Part shown: piece by piece, positions 35,420 through 43,563 of the stretch
Numbering within the stretch: position 1 is the first letter of the stretch
Layout: the number at the start of each line of letters is the position of its first letter
Source: Affinundibacterium amnicola
GTDB taxonomy: Bacteria > Pseudomonadota > Gammaproteobacteria > Burkholderiales > Burkholderiaceae_D
Assembly: GCF_014284275.1 (NCBI RefSeq)
Contig: NZ_JACOFU010000002.1
Location: 728,623 to 792,622 of the forward strand
DNA length: 64,000 nt
Direction of reading: 5' to 3'
Program-made: the position numbers and the translations under genes
The notes under the pieces: generated by a model
Seen by the model: the letters and a program-made list of their open reading frames with translations, nothing else
What the model was told of the DNA's origin: nothing
Database searches by the model: none

Positions 35420-36079
35420 ATGACAAGTAATACAAACGCCGCAGCCCCAAGCGAACGCACTCAAGTACGTCGAATTGCTGAAAATGCCAACTACGATCAG
35501 GCTACGCTTTACGCGATTATTGATGATGCTTACCTCTGCCATGTTGCGTTTGCCGATGACAAAGGTAGCCATTGCATTCCTACTGCGTGCTGGCGTGAAG
35601 ATAATTTTCTGTATATTCATGCAGCAAATCCCAGTCGCCTGGCAAAAATCCTGATGAGCGAAACACCAGCTTGCGTCGCGATTACCCATCTGGATGGCTT
35701 GGTGCTGGCACGCGCTGCATTCAATCATTCTATGAATTATCGTTCGGCGATGATTTATGGCGTTTTTGAACGTGTAGATGGTGACCACAAAGCGGCCGCG
35801 ATGGCTGCTTTCATGGATAAAATTGCCCCAGGTCGTCAGCAAGAAGCACGCCCCGGCAATCGCGCCGAACTGGCTGGAACCACGGTGATGCGTATCGCCT
35901 TAACTGAGGCCGCTTGCAAACAACGCAGCGATGGTCCAAACGACGATGAAGAAGACATGGCACAAGCTGTCTGGGCTGGAGTTTTACCATTTTGTCGCCA
36001 AACACTGCCGCCTGTCCCTCACGAACTCAACACGCAGGCAGCACCAGCCTATGTGACGAACTGGCATACAGCAAACTAA
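35420..36079 (+). CDS. pyridoxamine 5'-phosphate oxidase-like FMN-binding protein
   Basis: 219 residues from the ATG at 35420, with AAGGA 9 bases before it. The open frame continues upstream through the MITE-like element, but that part is not protein-like. It has a split-barrel flavin fold: YAIIDDAYLCHVAFADD, an IPTACWREDNFLYIHAA strand pair, and RSAMIYGVFERVD. Family knowledge: this PNPOx-like group binds FMN or F420/heme, and members beside MocR genes are annotated as pyridoxamine oxidase family without proven B6 activity. The divergent MocR gene is the likely regulator. A terminator follows at 36095. Confidence 0.85.
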   Translation: MTSNTNAAAPSERTQVRRIAENANYDQATLYAIIDDAYLCHVAFADDKGSHCIPTACWREDNFLYIHAANPSRLAKILMSETPACVAITHLDGLVLARAAFNHSMNYRSAMIYGVFERVDGDHKAAAMAAFMDKIAPGRQQEARPGNRAELAGTTVMRIALTEAACKQRSDGPNDDEEDMAQAVWAGVLPFCRQTLPPVPHELNTQAAPAYVTNWHTAN

Positions 36080-36094
36080 AACTTCGACGTACAC

Positions 36095-36124
36095 GGGAAA
36101 CATTCAACTTGCTGTTTCCCTTTT
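36095..36124 (+). terminator. terminator of the PNPOx-like gene
   Basis: Stem GGGAAACA (36095-36102) with TGTTTCCC (36113-36120), followed by TTTT. It lies 16 bases after the stop. Confidence 0.7.
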
Positions 36125-36429
36125 CCTGCCTTTGCGCCTTTTTTCCTGCCTCTGCTTCTTTTCTGCGGCCTGTAGCCGACCACGTATTCCTTTTTTTCCC
36201 TCTATAATTATTTTCGGTTTTTTAAAGTAAGTTGCACGAAACAATTTTTCACACCACTAGTATGCAATTACTAGCGCAAAAAAATTAAAAAATAAAATGC
36301 AGTATTGAGATTTTTTTGTTCAGATTATCAGCCCTGACACCAACAATTGATCTCCAATCTGACGCTCAACATACGCCGCTTTAGCACGCTTTAAAAAACA
36401 AACTGACGACTATTTTTTGAGGAAAATCT
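36125..36429. promoter_or_regulatory. AT-rich 5' region of the YeeE/YedE genes with an inverted repeat
   Basis: No gene. The first part is a pyrimidine-rich run (many tttttcc words). An inverted repeat CTAGTATGCAATTACTAG lies at 36257-36274 with 6-base arms, a candidate operator for a sulfur-responsive repressor; none is encoded nearby. GAGGAA sits about 6 bases before the ATG at 36430. Confidence 0.4.
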
Positions 36430-36870
36430 ATGCACATCGCATGGGAACAATTTACCCCGTTCACTGCAATCGGTGGCGGCTTATTAATCGGTTTTGCATC
36501 GGTACTATTGATGGCAGGAATCGGTAGGATTGCTGGCGTTACTGGGATTCTTGCGGGCGTATTTACAGGCCTATTTAGAGGCAATCAATCGGAATGGTCA
36601 TGGCGTTTAGCGTTCATTCTTGGCCTTACTATCAGCCCCCTTTTGTACAGACTTTTTTTTGAATTACCTGCAATTGAAATTCAAACAGATTGGCCTGCAC
36701 TTTTATTCGCTGGTTTGATCGTTGGCTTCGGCACTCGGCTCGGTTCTGGCTGTACCAGTGGGCATGGCGTTTGCGGCATTTCTCGTCTATCACCACGCTC
36801 TATCATCGCCACCATCGCCTTTATGGGTGCGGGTTTTGCGACTGTCGCCCTAATTCGCCAACTACTTTAA
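36430..36870 (+). CDS. YeeE/YedE-family membrane protein, first half of a split pair
   Basis: 146 residues with four hydrophobic helices. The conserved GFGTRLGSGCTSGHGVCGIS segment at about 98-117 carries two Cys that in YeeE/YedE proteins line the sulfur-compound path. Family knowledge: one-piece YeeE imports thiosulfate, while short pairs (PmpA/PmpB-like) are thought to move sulfur species and are linked with sulfide control. The next gene encodes the other half. The GAGGAA ribosome site supports this start. Confidence 0.85.
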   Translation: MHIAWEQFTPFTAIGGGLLIGFASVLLMAGIGRIAGVTGILAGVFTGLFRGNQSEWSWRLAFILGLTISPLLYRLFFELPAIEIQTDWPALLFAGLIVGFGTRLGSGCTSGHGVCGISRLSPRSIIATIAFMGAGFATVALIRQLL

Positions 36871-36885
36871 TTGAAAGTCATTTTC

Positions 36886-37347
36886 ATGTTAATTACCGTC
36901 TTCATCGCCGCGCTTAGCGGGATTATTTTTGGCGTAGGTTTAATCATTGCAGGCATGGCAAATCCAGCTAAAGTGCTGGATTTTTTAGATCTATTTGGTG
37001 CTTGGGATCCATCGCTAGCATTGGTCATGGGTGGTGCCATTGGTTTAGCTATTTTACCTTTTACTATCTTACGAAAAAAGGCGGTATCGTGGTCTGGTGA
37101 ATTACTTCGCTTTCCGAAAAAAACCGACATCGATGGGCGCTTAATTGGTGGTAGTTTATTGTTTGGTATTGGCTGGGGAATAGCGGGCATTTGCCCTGGT
37201 CCAAGTCTTATATTGCTCGGTGCAGGTATCGCCAAAGGCGCTGCATTTGTGCTGATGATGTGCTTAGGAATGTGGTTGGCAGATCGTTTCAATTTAGCCA
37301 CTGCAGGTCAAGGTCAGAACCCAATAAATGATTTCAGCGATGACTAA
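36886..37347 (+). CDS. YeeE/YedE-family membrane protein, second half of a split pair
   Basis: 153 residues from the ATG at 36886, with GAAAG 8 bases upstream. A TTG at 36871, touching the previous stop, would add 5 residues. Helices at about 3-25, 40-60, 88-110 and 115-135. The partner Cys motif is GIAGICPGPSLILLGAG, where Cys lies in the CPGPS turn typical of the C-terminal half of YeeE. It is arranged head-to-tail with the first half, so both should be made together and form one transporter. Confidence 0.84.
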   Translation: MLITVFIAALSGIIFGVGLIIAGMANPAKVLDFLDLFGAWDPSLALVMGGAIGLAILPFTILRKKAVSWSGELLRFPKKTDIDGRLIGGSLLFGIGWGIAGICPGPSLILLGAGIAKGAAFVLMMCLGMWLADRFNLATAGQGQNPINDFSDD

Positions 37348-37408
37348 TTTTTTCTGGAAATTTGAAGATAACAAACAAAAAAACAGACCAACAATTCTCA
37401 TCAAAATA

Positions 37409-37459
37409 AAAAATGCCTCGTTCGGTTTTTCTCACCAGAAAACCCAAACGGGGCATTTT
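37409..37459. terminator. terminator-like hairpin after the YeeE/YedE pair
   Basis: Arms AAAATGCCTCGTTCGGTTTT and its near-complement across a short loop (about 37409-37428 and 37440-37459). The T-run is better on the minus strand, but the position fits the end of the plus-strand operon. Confidence 0.6.
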
Positions 37460-37589
37460 CATATCCAAAGAGGCAAGTTTTTCAGATTTATCCATAGACT
37501 TTCTCGTAATTTGTAAATTCCCTGTCGGCATAAGCTTATGTTAACATCGTGGTTTTCTACATCGCTTCTTCATCAAGAGAAACATCGCA

Positions 37590-39113
37590 ATGGATAACGC
37601 AGCAACCTCCTCGTCTTCGACACCAATTGGTACATCAAGTACACCAAGTACACTTGAAAAACACTTCGCACCATTCAGAGAGCAAATCATTGGCATCGAT
37701 CAGCAATTTGAGTCGCCTTATGGCAACAAAGATATTATTTATACCGATTGGACAGCCAGCGGGCGCTTATACCGCCCTATCGAAGAAAAGTTGATGAACG
37801 TGTTTGGCCCATTTGTCGCCAATACGCATACCGAAACCACGATCTCTGGCACCGCCATGACGCTGGCCTATCACGAGGCCAAACACATTATCAAAAAGCA
37901 TGTGAATGCCGACGACAATGATGTCTTGATTAATGACGGTACCGGCATGACGGGCGTGGTGAATAAGTTTCAACGTATCTTGGGTCTTAAAGTACCGGAA
38001 TCCTTGAAAGATTATTTTTCCCTACCGAAAGACAAACGTCCGGTCGTTTTTATCTCACACATGGAACATCATTCCAACCAAACCTCATGGTTAGAAACCA
38101 TTGCCGATGTTGAAGTCATTCCTGCGGATGAACAAGGTTTGTTTTGCATTGATAACTTGAAGACCTTACTGCTCAAGTATCAAGATCGCCCGATGAAAAT
38201 CGCTTCGATTACCTCGTGCTCTAACGTGACGGGAATTAAAACCCCGTATTACGAAGTCGCCAAATTAATGCATCAAAATAATGGCCTGTGCTTTGTTGAT
38301 TTTGCTTGCTCTGGCCCTTATGTTGAAATCAATATGCATCCGGCCGATCCTGAATCTTATTTGGATGCGATCTTTTTCTCCCCGCATAAATTCTTAGGCG
38401 GTCCTGGCACGTCAGGAGTGTTGGTCTTTAATAAAAAACTGTATAGAAATATGGTGCCAGATTGCCCAGGTGGTGGCACGGTGACATGGACTAATCCTTG
38501 GGGTGAGCATCAATACATCGACAATATTGAAAGCCGTGAAGATGGAGGCACGCCGGGCTTTTTACAGGTTATCAAAACAGCTTTAGCGATACAGCTAAAA
38601 GAACAAATGGGCATCACGAATATCTTAGCGCGCGAAAAAGAAATTACTGATTATGTATTCGCCGAACTTAGTCAAATTCCTAATTTAGCCATACTCGCGC
38701 CACAGCATCAAAATCGCCTCGGTGTCATTTCCTTTTTCATTCAAGACTTGCATTTCAATCTCGGTGTGAAATTACTCAATGATCGTTTCGGTATCCAAAC
38801 CCGCGGTGGTTGTAGTTGTGCAGGCACCTACGGACATTACTTACTCAATGTTGATCAAGAGACTTCGCACAAACTGACAGACCAGATCAGCTCTGGTGAC
38901 TTGACCAGCAAACCAGGTTGGATACGCATGTCAATACATCCAACGACGACCAATGCAGAAATTGCTTATGTTTGCGCCAGCATTCAACAATTGGCCGAAC
39001 ATCATCAAGAATGGGCGACAGCTTATCGTTATGATTGCGCGACCAATGAATTTCTACACAAGGAAGCCAAACCTGTCGAAGCAAGCATGGTGGCTAGCTG
39101 GTTCGCTGCGTAA
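37590..39113 (+). CDS. class V aminotransferase (cysteine desulfurase-like PLP enzyme)
   Basis: 507 residues, longer than the usual 400 of SufS/CsdA. PLP lysine in FFSPHKFLGGPGTSG (about residue 268); PLP-contacting His in MEHHSNQTSW and Asp in LCFVDFACSGP. A Cys-rich loop, TRGGCSCAGTYGHYLL, lies near residue 403 where desulfurases have their catalytic Cys. An N-terminal stretch of about 25 residues is Ser/Thr-rich and poorly conserved-looking. Next to YeeE/YedE genes, a role in sulfur mobilisation is plausible. The true substrate of this subfamily is not established. A terminator follows at 39129. Confidence 0.85.
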   Translation: MDNAATSSSSTPIGTSSTPSTLEKHFAPFREQIIGIDQQFESPYGNKDIIYTDWTASGRLYRPIEEKLMNVFGPFVANTHTETTISGTAMTLAYHEAKHIIKKHVNADDNDVLINDGTGMTGVVNKFQRILGLKVPESLKDYFSLPKDKRPVVFISHMEHHSNQTSWLETIADVEVIPADEQGLFCIDNLKTLLLKYQDRPMKIASITSCSNVTGIKTPYYEVAKLMHQNNGLCFVDFACSGPYVEINMHPADPESYLDAIFFSPHKFLGGPGTSGVLVFNKKLYRNMVPDCPGGGTVTWTNPWGEHQYIDNIESREDGGTPGFLQVIKTALAIQLKEQMGITNILAREKEITDYVFAELSQIPNLAILAPQHQNRLGVISFFIQDLHFNLGVKLLNDRFGIQTRGGCSCAGTYGHYLLNVDQETSHKLTDQISSGDLTSKPGWIRMSIHPTTTNAEIAYVCASIQQLAEHHQEWATAYRYDCATNEFLHKEAKPVEASMVASWFAA

Positions 39114-39128
39114 TTCTTCAAGCAATCC

Positions 39129-39161
39129 ATCGCTTACCCAAGGCCGGTGCGGGTAAGCGAT
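39129..39161 (+). terminator. terminator of the class V aminotransferase gene
   Basis: Stem ATCGCTTACCC (39129-39139) with GGGTAAGCGAT (39151-39161), 11 pairs and an 11-base GC-rich loop, followed by TTGTAGTTT. Weak U-tract but very stable stem. Confidence 0.7.
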
Positions 39162-39345
39162 TTGTAGTTTCAGCTAACTCTTTCAGCAGACGCATAAAGA
39201 AGTCGCTGATTTCACGTATACTGTCAACTCTTCTGTCGCGCAGACTTCTAAGCACTTCGTTGTTCTTATCACATCCCAGCTCTCAGAATTCGCCCGCATA
39301 TCAGCGCTAAGCTGTGCGGCATCTATCTTATTTTCAAGGAATCCC

Positions 39346-39663
39346 ATGTCACAAGTTCAATCCTGGTCAACTATCGCAGACAGCGCCATTTCAGAAGTCG
39401 GCGTACGCCAGCAGCACCGTCCCACAGAAAACTTCAAGTTCTACAGCAATACCTATGAAGCAAATCAAAGTATCACCATCAAGGCGTCCCATAGTTTCCG
39501 CTTGTATGTTTTAACTGGTAGTTGCGCGCTTACGATTAATGGTCAGACACTTGATTTAGATGCAGAACAATTTATTCAATTGAAAGACGGTGCCTACACT
39601 TGCAACACAGGCAGTGAAGGTGTCAGTATCGTCAAAGTGTTTAGTACAACATCGAATAAGTAA
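39346..39663 (+). CDS. small cupin-like protein
   Basis: 105 residues. A single beta-barrel pattern is visible: SFRLYVLTGSCALTINGQTL followed by LDAEQFIQLKDG and a hydrophobic last strand. The usual cupin His metal ligands are mostly absent, so metal-dependent catalysis is doubtful. AAGGAA lies 5 bases before the ATG. It sits 11 bases before the next hypothetical gene, and the two probably share a transcript. Function unknown. Confidence 0.65.
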   Translation: MSQVQSWSTIADSAISEVGVRQQHRPTENFKFYSNTYEANQSITIKASHSFRLYVLTGSCALTINGQTLDLDAEQFIQLKDGAYTCNTGSEGVSIVKVFSTTSNK

Positions 39664-39674
39664 AAAGAAATCGC

Positions 39675-40163
39675 ATGTCTGAATTAACACCAACTGACGA
39701 AGATACCCTGATTCAAGAAGCGCGTGTTTGGCAAGCAAAAGGCTGGACCGCGCGGGTGATCAAAAATGACGATGATGATGGCTGGGCGGTAGCTATGTAC
39801 AAAGATGGCGAAGCAGAGGCCGCGCTGATCGGTCCGTGGACGATGGGGCGTGACAAGAAAAATCCTAAGCCACTGGATCACAACGCATTCAATACTTTAG
39901 TCAAAACCGCAAGTGAATTTGTTCGTCGCCACGAGCAACAATTACATGCCAGCCTGAACAAAAGTTTGATGCTAAGTGGTGAAGATGCTGATTACAAAAT
40001 TTGTTTGCAAATCATTCCTGATGAAGATGATCCAATCGCTTATCTGAGTGCATTTAATGCTGATGGCGAGCAGATGGCTAAAGTCAAAGTACGACCTGAC
40101 TTTAAGCTCAATCAAGCTTCAGCAATGGCATGGTTACAGCGAGATTTTGCGCGTATCGATTAA
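39675..40163 (+). CDS. hypothetical acidic cytosolic protein
   Basis: 162 residues, rich in Asp/Glu, no signal peptide or membrane segment. Features: an N-terminal KGWTARVIKNDDDDGWAVAMY strand-rich part and a central RHEQQLHASLNKSL helix. The C-terminal half has repeated beta words (YKICLQIIPDEDDP). I do not recognise a family with a known role. It follows the small cupin gene by 11 bases. Confidence 0.7.
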   Translation: MSELTPTDEDTLIQEARVWQAKGWTARVIKNDDDDGWAVAMYKDGEAEAALIGPWTMGRDKKNPKPLDHNAFNTLVKTASEFVRRHEQQLHASLNKSLMLSGEDADYKICLQIIPDEDDPIAYLSAFNADGEQMAKVKVRPDFKLNQASAMAWLQRDFARID

Positions 40164-40196
40164 GCAAAATTCCAATTTATATTTATAAGCGAAAAA

Positions 40197-40228
40197 AACG
40201 CACGCTCAAGTTAATTTGAGCGTGCGTT
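40197..40228 (-). terminator. strong terminator of the outer-membrane protein gene
   Basis: Perfect 13-bp stem AACGCACGCTCAA (40197-40209) with TTGAGCGTGCGTT (40216-40228), loop of 6. On the minus strand it is followed by seven T. Transcripts from 40313-40891 would end here; it also blocks readthrough from the plus strand. Confidence 0.85.
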
Positions 40229-40312
40229 CAACCGGTAAGATCTATTTAGTACAACTTAGTACGACTTCATACAAGCTAATGCAGTTCAATTAAACCAGAT
40301 TAGCGAATCAAC

Positions 40313-40891
40313 TTAGAACGTGTATTGCACACCCACTGAGAAATTATTAACAGTGTTTTTCTCATCACCAATCTTCACACGACGTGAATCAAATTCACCA
40401 CGCAAAGCGATTTCTTTACTGACCTTGTAAGTTAAACCCAGTCCAACGACAGGCTGTGTCGATGTTGTGTCTTGAGAAAATGAAAATGCAGAAGGCACAT
40501 TCGCTTTGGTATCAACAGAAACGCGTGCAACACCTAACTTAGCGAAACCACCGAATTCTTCAGTAAAGTCATGCTTAAGCACACCAGCCAATTCAAAGCC
40601 CGTGCCTTTAGCTTCAGCAGATGCGTTAACCGCACCAATAGCAGCATTCGCTTTTACTTTGCCCAATGAAAAGTAACTTGCTTCTACCGCAAAGTTTTTA
40701 TCGATGTTGTAACCACCGATAATTTTGTATGAATTCGTTGTCTTATCGCAGCTCACACCAGACTGGTTGCAATCGACGTTCCATTTTGATTGCCCCACTG
40801 TACCGCCCACATAAACTTGTGCAGAAGCGGAAGCACCGATACCTAAACCAGCAAGCAACAACAGGGATACAAACAAATTTTTATTTAACAT
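40313..40891 (-). CDS. OmpA/OmpW-like outer-membrane beta-barrel protein
   Basis: 192 residues. Signal peptide cut after ASASA (about residue 24). The mature part is an eight-strand barrel: alternating hydrophobic strands such as QVYVGGTVGQSKW, FAVEASYFSLG, GFELAGVLKHDF, FAKLGVARVSV and PVVGLGLTYKV, ending in the C-terminal signature FSVGVQYTF with terminal Phe, the BAM recognition residue. Two Cys at about 41 and 48 may form an exposed-loop disulfide. There is no OmpA peptidoglycan-binding domain. Function probably structural or a small-molecule pore. Confidence 0.9.
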   Translation of the reverse strand: MLNKNLFVSLLLLAGLGIGASASAQVYVGGTVGQSKWNVDCNQSGVSCDKTTNSYKIIGGYNIDKNFAVEASYFSLGKVKANAAIGAVNASAEAKGTGFELAGVLKHDFTEEFGGFAKLGVARVSVDTKANVPSAFSFSQDTTSTQPVVGLGLTYKVSKEIALRGEFDSRRVKIGDEKNTVNNFSVGVQYTF

Positions 40892-41264
40892 ATCAACCTC
40901 TATTAAAAGTAATCAAAACCAACTGCTTCAATGTATGCACTGAAATTTATCGCTGTGCACAACATGGAAGCGAGTCTAGTGATAGCGTCAAAGAAGCCCT
41001 AATTGGTTTTAGCAGGTCGCTCCGAATAAACTAGACGGTACTGAAATACGATACCTTTATATAAAAAAGACAGTTTTGAACCAAAAGAACAAGTTCTTGG
41101 TCGCCCAACATCTTTCTCCCTTCACTATCGTAAAAATGAAACAAGCCGCACTAAAATCCACATAGAACATGCAGTCCGCCACAAGTGATCGTGTAATATT
41201 TATCAGTAAGATTTTAGATTGCTAAACATGCGCCTTCATCTCATCAAATTCTTCAGGTTGATTT
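40892..41264. other. 373-base intergenic region between two divergent genes
   Basis: Holds the promoters of the outer-membrane protein (minus) and the methyltransferase (plus). I see no hairpin, small gene or repeat that stands out. The last bases contain an AGG-type ribosome site before 41265. Confidence 0.4.
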
Positions 41265-41903
41265 ATGCACGAAGCCAGTAAAGCCCTCACTCGCCGTCTA
41301 CACGATAGTCGATTCGTCACCCGCTACTTCGTTGGCAATGGTATCGACATTGGATGTGGTCCGGATCCAGTTAGCCAATACGCAGAACAATTCCCTTTGA
41401 TGCAGCAGGTCAAAAATTGGGATATGCCAGATGGCGATGCACAATATCTGGCAAGCATCACCGATGAAAGTGTCAACTTTGTTCATTCCAGTCACTGCCT
41501 AGAACATATGCGTAACCCAGAAATTGCGATGCAAAACTGGTTACGAGTATTGAAACCCGGCGGCCACATGATTATCACAATCCCAGACGAGGATTTATAT
41601 GAACAAGGGAAGTTTCCATCGACATTCAATACTGATCACAAATGGACATTTACCTTACACAAGCAGAAAAGCTGGTCACCAAAATCCATTAATTTGCTCG
41701 ACTTCCTTGCAAAATTTTCAGACTTTGCACAAATCCTCAAGCTAGAGTTACTTGATGCAAGTTATCGTTATCAACTTGGACGTTTTGATCAAACGCTAAC
41801 GCCGGTCGCAGAAGCGGGAATTGAGTTTATTTTGCGTAAATGGACGGAATCAGAAATTCAACAGGCAGGACGCTTCCCATTGCTACCTCAAACGAGCCTA
41901 TAA
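41265..41903 (+). CDS. class I SAM-dependent methyltransferase
   Basis: 212 residues. Motif I is GIDIGCGPDP (about residue 26), motif II region DMPDGDAQYL, motif III/IV SHCLEHMRNPE followed by LRVLKPGGHMIITIPDED. The fold is the UbiE/Methyltransf_11 type. An Asp/His-rich middle (FNTDHKWTFTLHK) may shape the substrate site. It is followed 3 bases later by a small hypothetical gene. The methyl acceptor is not inferable. Confidence 0.85.
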   Translation: MHEASKALTRRLHDSRFVTRYFVGNGIDIGCGPDPVSQYAEQFPLMQQVKNWDMPDGDAQYLASITDESVNFVHSSHCLEHMRNPEIAMQNWLRVLKPGGHMIITIPDEDLYEQGKFPSTFNTDHKWTFTLHKQKSWSPKSINLLDFLAKFSDFAQILKLELLDASYRYQLGRFDQTLTPVAEAGIEFILRKWTESEIQQAGRFPLLPQTSL

Positions 41904-41906
41904 GCT

Positions 41907-42341
41907 ATGCATAAAATTCATGGCGAATGGGAAATCAGCGTCATTCGGCAAATTATTGTCCGCAGCACTGCGGGTGTGTTTAATGAAGAAGGAACACTGG
42001 CGGCATTCAAAGAATTTCAAGAGAAAGCACCGATTACAGCTCCTTGGGCTGGCTTGACGAATGCAGAAAATTGGGAAATGTCGAGTGCTGGTAGCTTGCA
42101 ACGTATCTCTGCCATGCGCGACTGGGCTTTTGCACACCAATGCCAAGCATTAGCGATTGTCATGCCAAATAAACTCAAAAAGAAAATCTACCAAACGCAA
42201 ACTGGTGAGTTTGGTGAAGATAAAGTCGCCTACTTCTTTGAACTTGCGCAAGCCTGTGAATGGCTAACTGGCAAAGGTTTTGCGATTTCAGTTGATGAAT
42301 ATCCACATCAAGACTTTATTGCCAGAACCAAACCCGCCTAA
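41907..42341 (+). CDS. hypothetical protein, possible STAS/SpoIIAA-like fold
   Basis: 144 residues, no signal peptide. Alternating strands and helices such as WEISVIRQIIVRSTAGVFNEEG and QALAIVMPNKLKKKIY resemble SpoIIAA-like proteins, but no diagnostic motif is clear. It follows the methyltransferase by 3 bases, so they are probably co-expressed. Function unknown. Confidence 0.65.
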   Translation: MHKIHGEWEISVIRQIIVRSTAGVFNEEGTLAAFKEFQEKAPITAPWAGLTNAENWEMSSAGSLQRISAMRDWAFAHQCQALAIVMPNKLKKKIYQTQTGEFGEDKVAYFFELAQACEWLTGKGFAISVDEYPHQDFIARTKPA

Positions 42342-42350
42342 TCAATTACC

Positions 42351-42839
42351 TCAATCAGCACAGCCGTCAAAATGTTTTAGCATGTACTGCAAAAAGTCGG
42401 CAGCTGCAGAATCCGTCTCAGCGGGTGCCCACGCAGCACGTTCTTGCGCACTGATCGCGACATAAGGGCCTGCTTTCGCTTCAAAGAAAATCGATCCTGG
42501 CGACAACGCCACCATGCTATGGAAAGTACCGATAGGAATGTGAATGCCGATATTCTCGCTCATTGGTGCTAACACAAAACGCTGCACAACGACACCATTC
42601 GCATCGAACAGCAAAACACCAATGCGACCAGCAATCACAACCAGCATTTCATCCTTCTCCTGTGCCAAATGACAATGTGGTTGTACATATGTGCCCGGCT
42701 CTAGCGCATTTAACAAACGATGACATGCAGATTCGTTGCTCGCATGAAAATTATGATTTTTTCGTAAACGCGGACTTTGCTTTGCTTGCGCCGACAAGTC
42801 ATCCAAACTTTGTCGATTGATCATGTGTACTTGCATCAT
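42351..42839 (-). CDS. WbuC-family cupin-fold metalloprotein
   Basis: 162 residues. The cupin core has YVQPHCHLAQEKDEMLVVIAG (metal-ligand His pair and Glu) and a second motif IGIHIPIGTFHSM. The N-terminal RKNHNFH...CHRLLNAL segment is typical of WbuC proteins. Family knowledge: WbuC genes often lie in O-antigen clusters, but catalytic data are lacking. Here it overlaps a MazG-like gene by 4 bases, and the O-antigen export genes are 17 kb away. Confidence 0.8.
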   Translation of the reverse strand: MMQVHMINRQSLDDLSAQAKQSPRLRKNHNFHASNESACHRLLNALEPGTYVQPHCHLAQEKDEMLVVIAGRIGVLLFDANGVVVQRFVLAPMSENIGIHIPIGTFHSMVALSPGSIFFEAKAGPYVAISAQERAAWAPAETDSAAADFLQYMLKHFDGCAD

Positions 42840-43231
42840 GAGGTACTTTCTTGCTGTAGGTGAAATTCAGTATATTTTTGCGCAGAGCCACGAGCACTTT
42901 GAATCGGATACTTCTGCGCATTCAATTGTATTTTCTCGTCGGCAGCAGCAATTAAATCGACTTGCAGCCGATCTGCCAGCATGACCAGATAATTCAACAC
43001 ATCAGCCATTTCATGCCGAATCGCAGTTTGCATCTCGGCACTTAACTCCTCAGATTCACCTGACTTCAACCACTGAAACGGCTCCAAAAGTTCCGCTGCT
43101 TCCACTGCCAATGCACTCGCCAAATTTTTAGGTGTATGAAACTGTTGCCACTCACGTTCTGCAGTAAAGAGACGCAAACGATCTCGTAATTGCTGCAAGT
43201 CTTGAATTTTTTCCAACATCGTTTTATCCAT
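42836..43231 (-). CDS. MazG-like nucleotide pyrophosphohydrolase
   Basis: 131 residues, all-alpha. The metal-binding E-x2-E-x12-28-E-x2-D pattern is seen in AVEAAELLEPFQW and RHEMADVLNYLVML. Size and motif match the RS21-C6/iMazG group that cleaves non-canonical or excess dNTPs, notably dCTP analogues, to monophosphates. ATG at 43231; a second ATG four codons later is possible. It is the upstream gene of the two-gene operon with the cupin. Confidence 0.87.
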   Translation of the reverse strand: MDKTMLEKIQDLQQLRDRLRLFTAEREWQQFHTPKNLASALAVEAAELLEPFQWLKSGESEELSAEMQTAIRHEMADVLNYLVMLADRLQVDLIAAADEKIQLNAQKYPIQSARGSAQKYTEFHLQQESTS

Positions 43232-43563
43232 TATCGTGTTTTACGCAATGTCGGGCATTTTACGCTGGAATAGCAAGCATCTTCACGAAGCTTGCGTTCA
43301 ATCAAATACTCATGCTGCATCAGTGGGAATATTGGATTGAACGCAGCTTATCTTAAGCAGATAATTTCTGTATTCATATGAAAGCACTTCTTAGGAGAAG
43401 AGTTGCGCCTTCCGCATGGCAACATAAATATCCAAACAAGACTCGCTATTTGCCAATTGAGCCACTACAATTGGCGATGTTGCGATGCCGCATATTTTAA
43501 CTTAAGCATGCAGTATCAAACTCAAACGACTTTCTAAGCTCAATCCATCACCAAGGAGGAAAT
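43232..43563. promoter_or_regulatory. intergenic region with a hairpin, upstream of the phasin gene
   Basis: An inverted repeat AAGCTTGCGTTCAATC (43288-43303) pairs with 43335-43349 across a 31-base loop, with one bulged base. No T-run follows. The end of the region holds AAGGAGG 4 bases before the phasin ATG, an ideal ribosome site that predicts strong translation. No gene seen. Confidence 0.5.
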
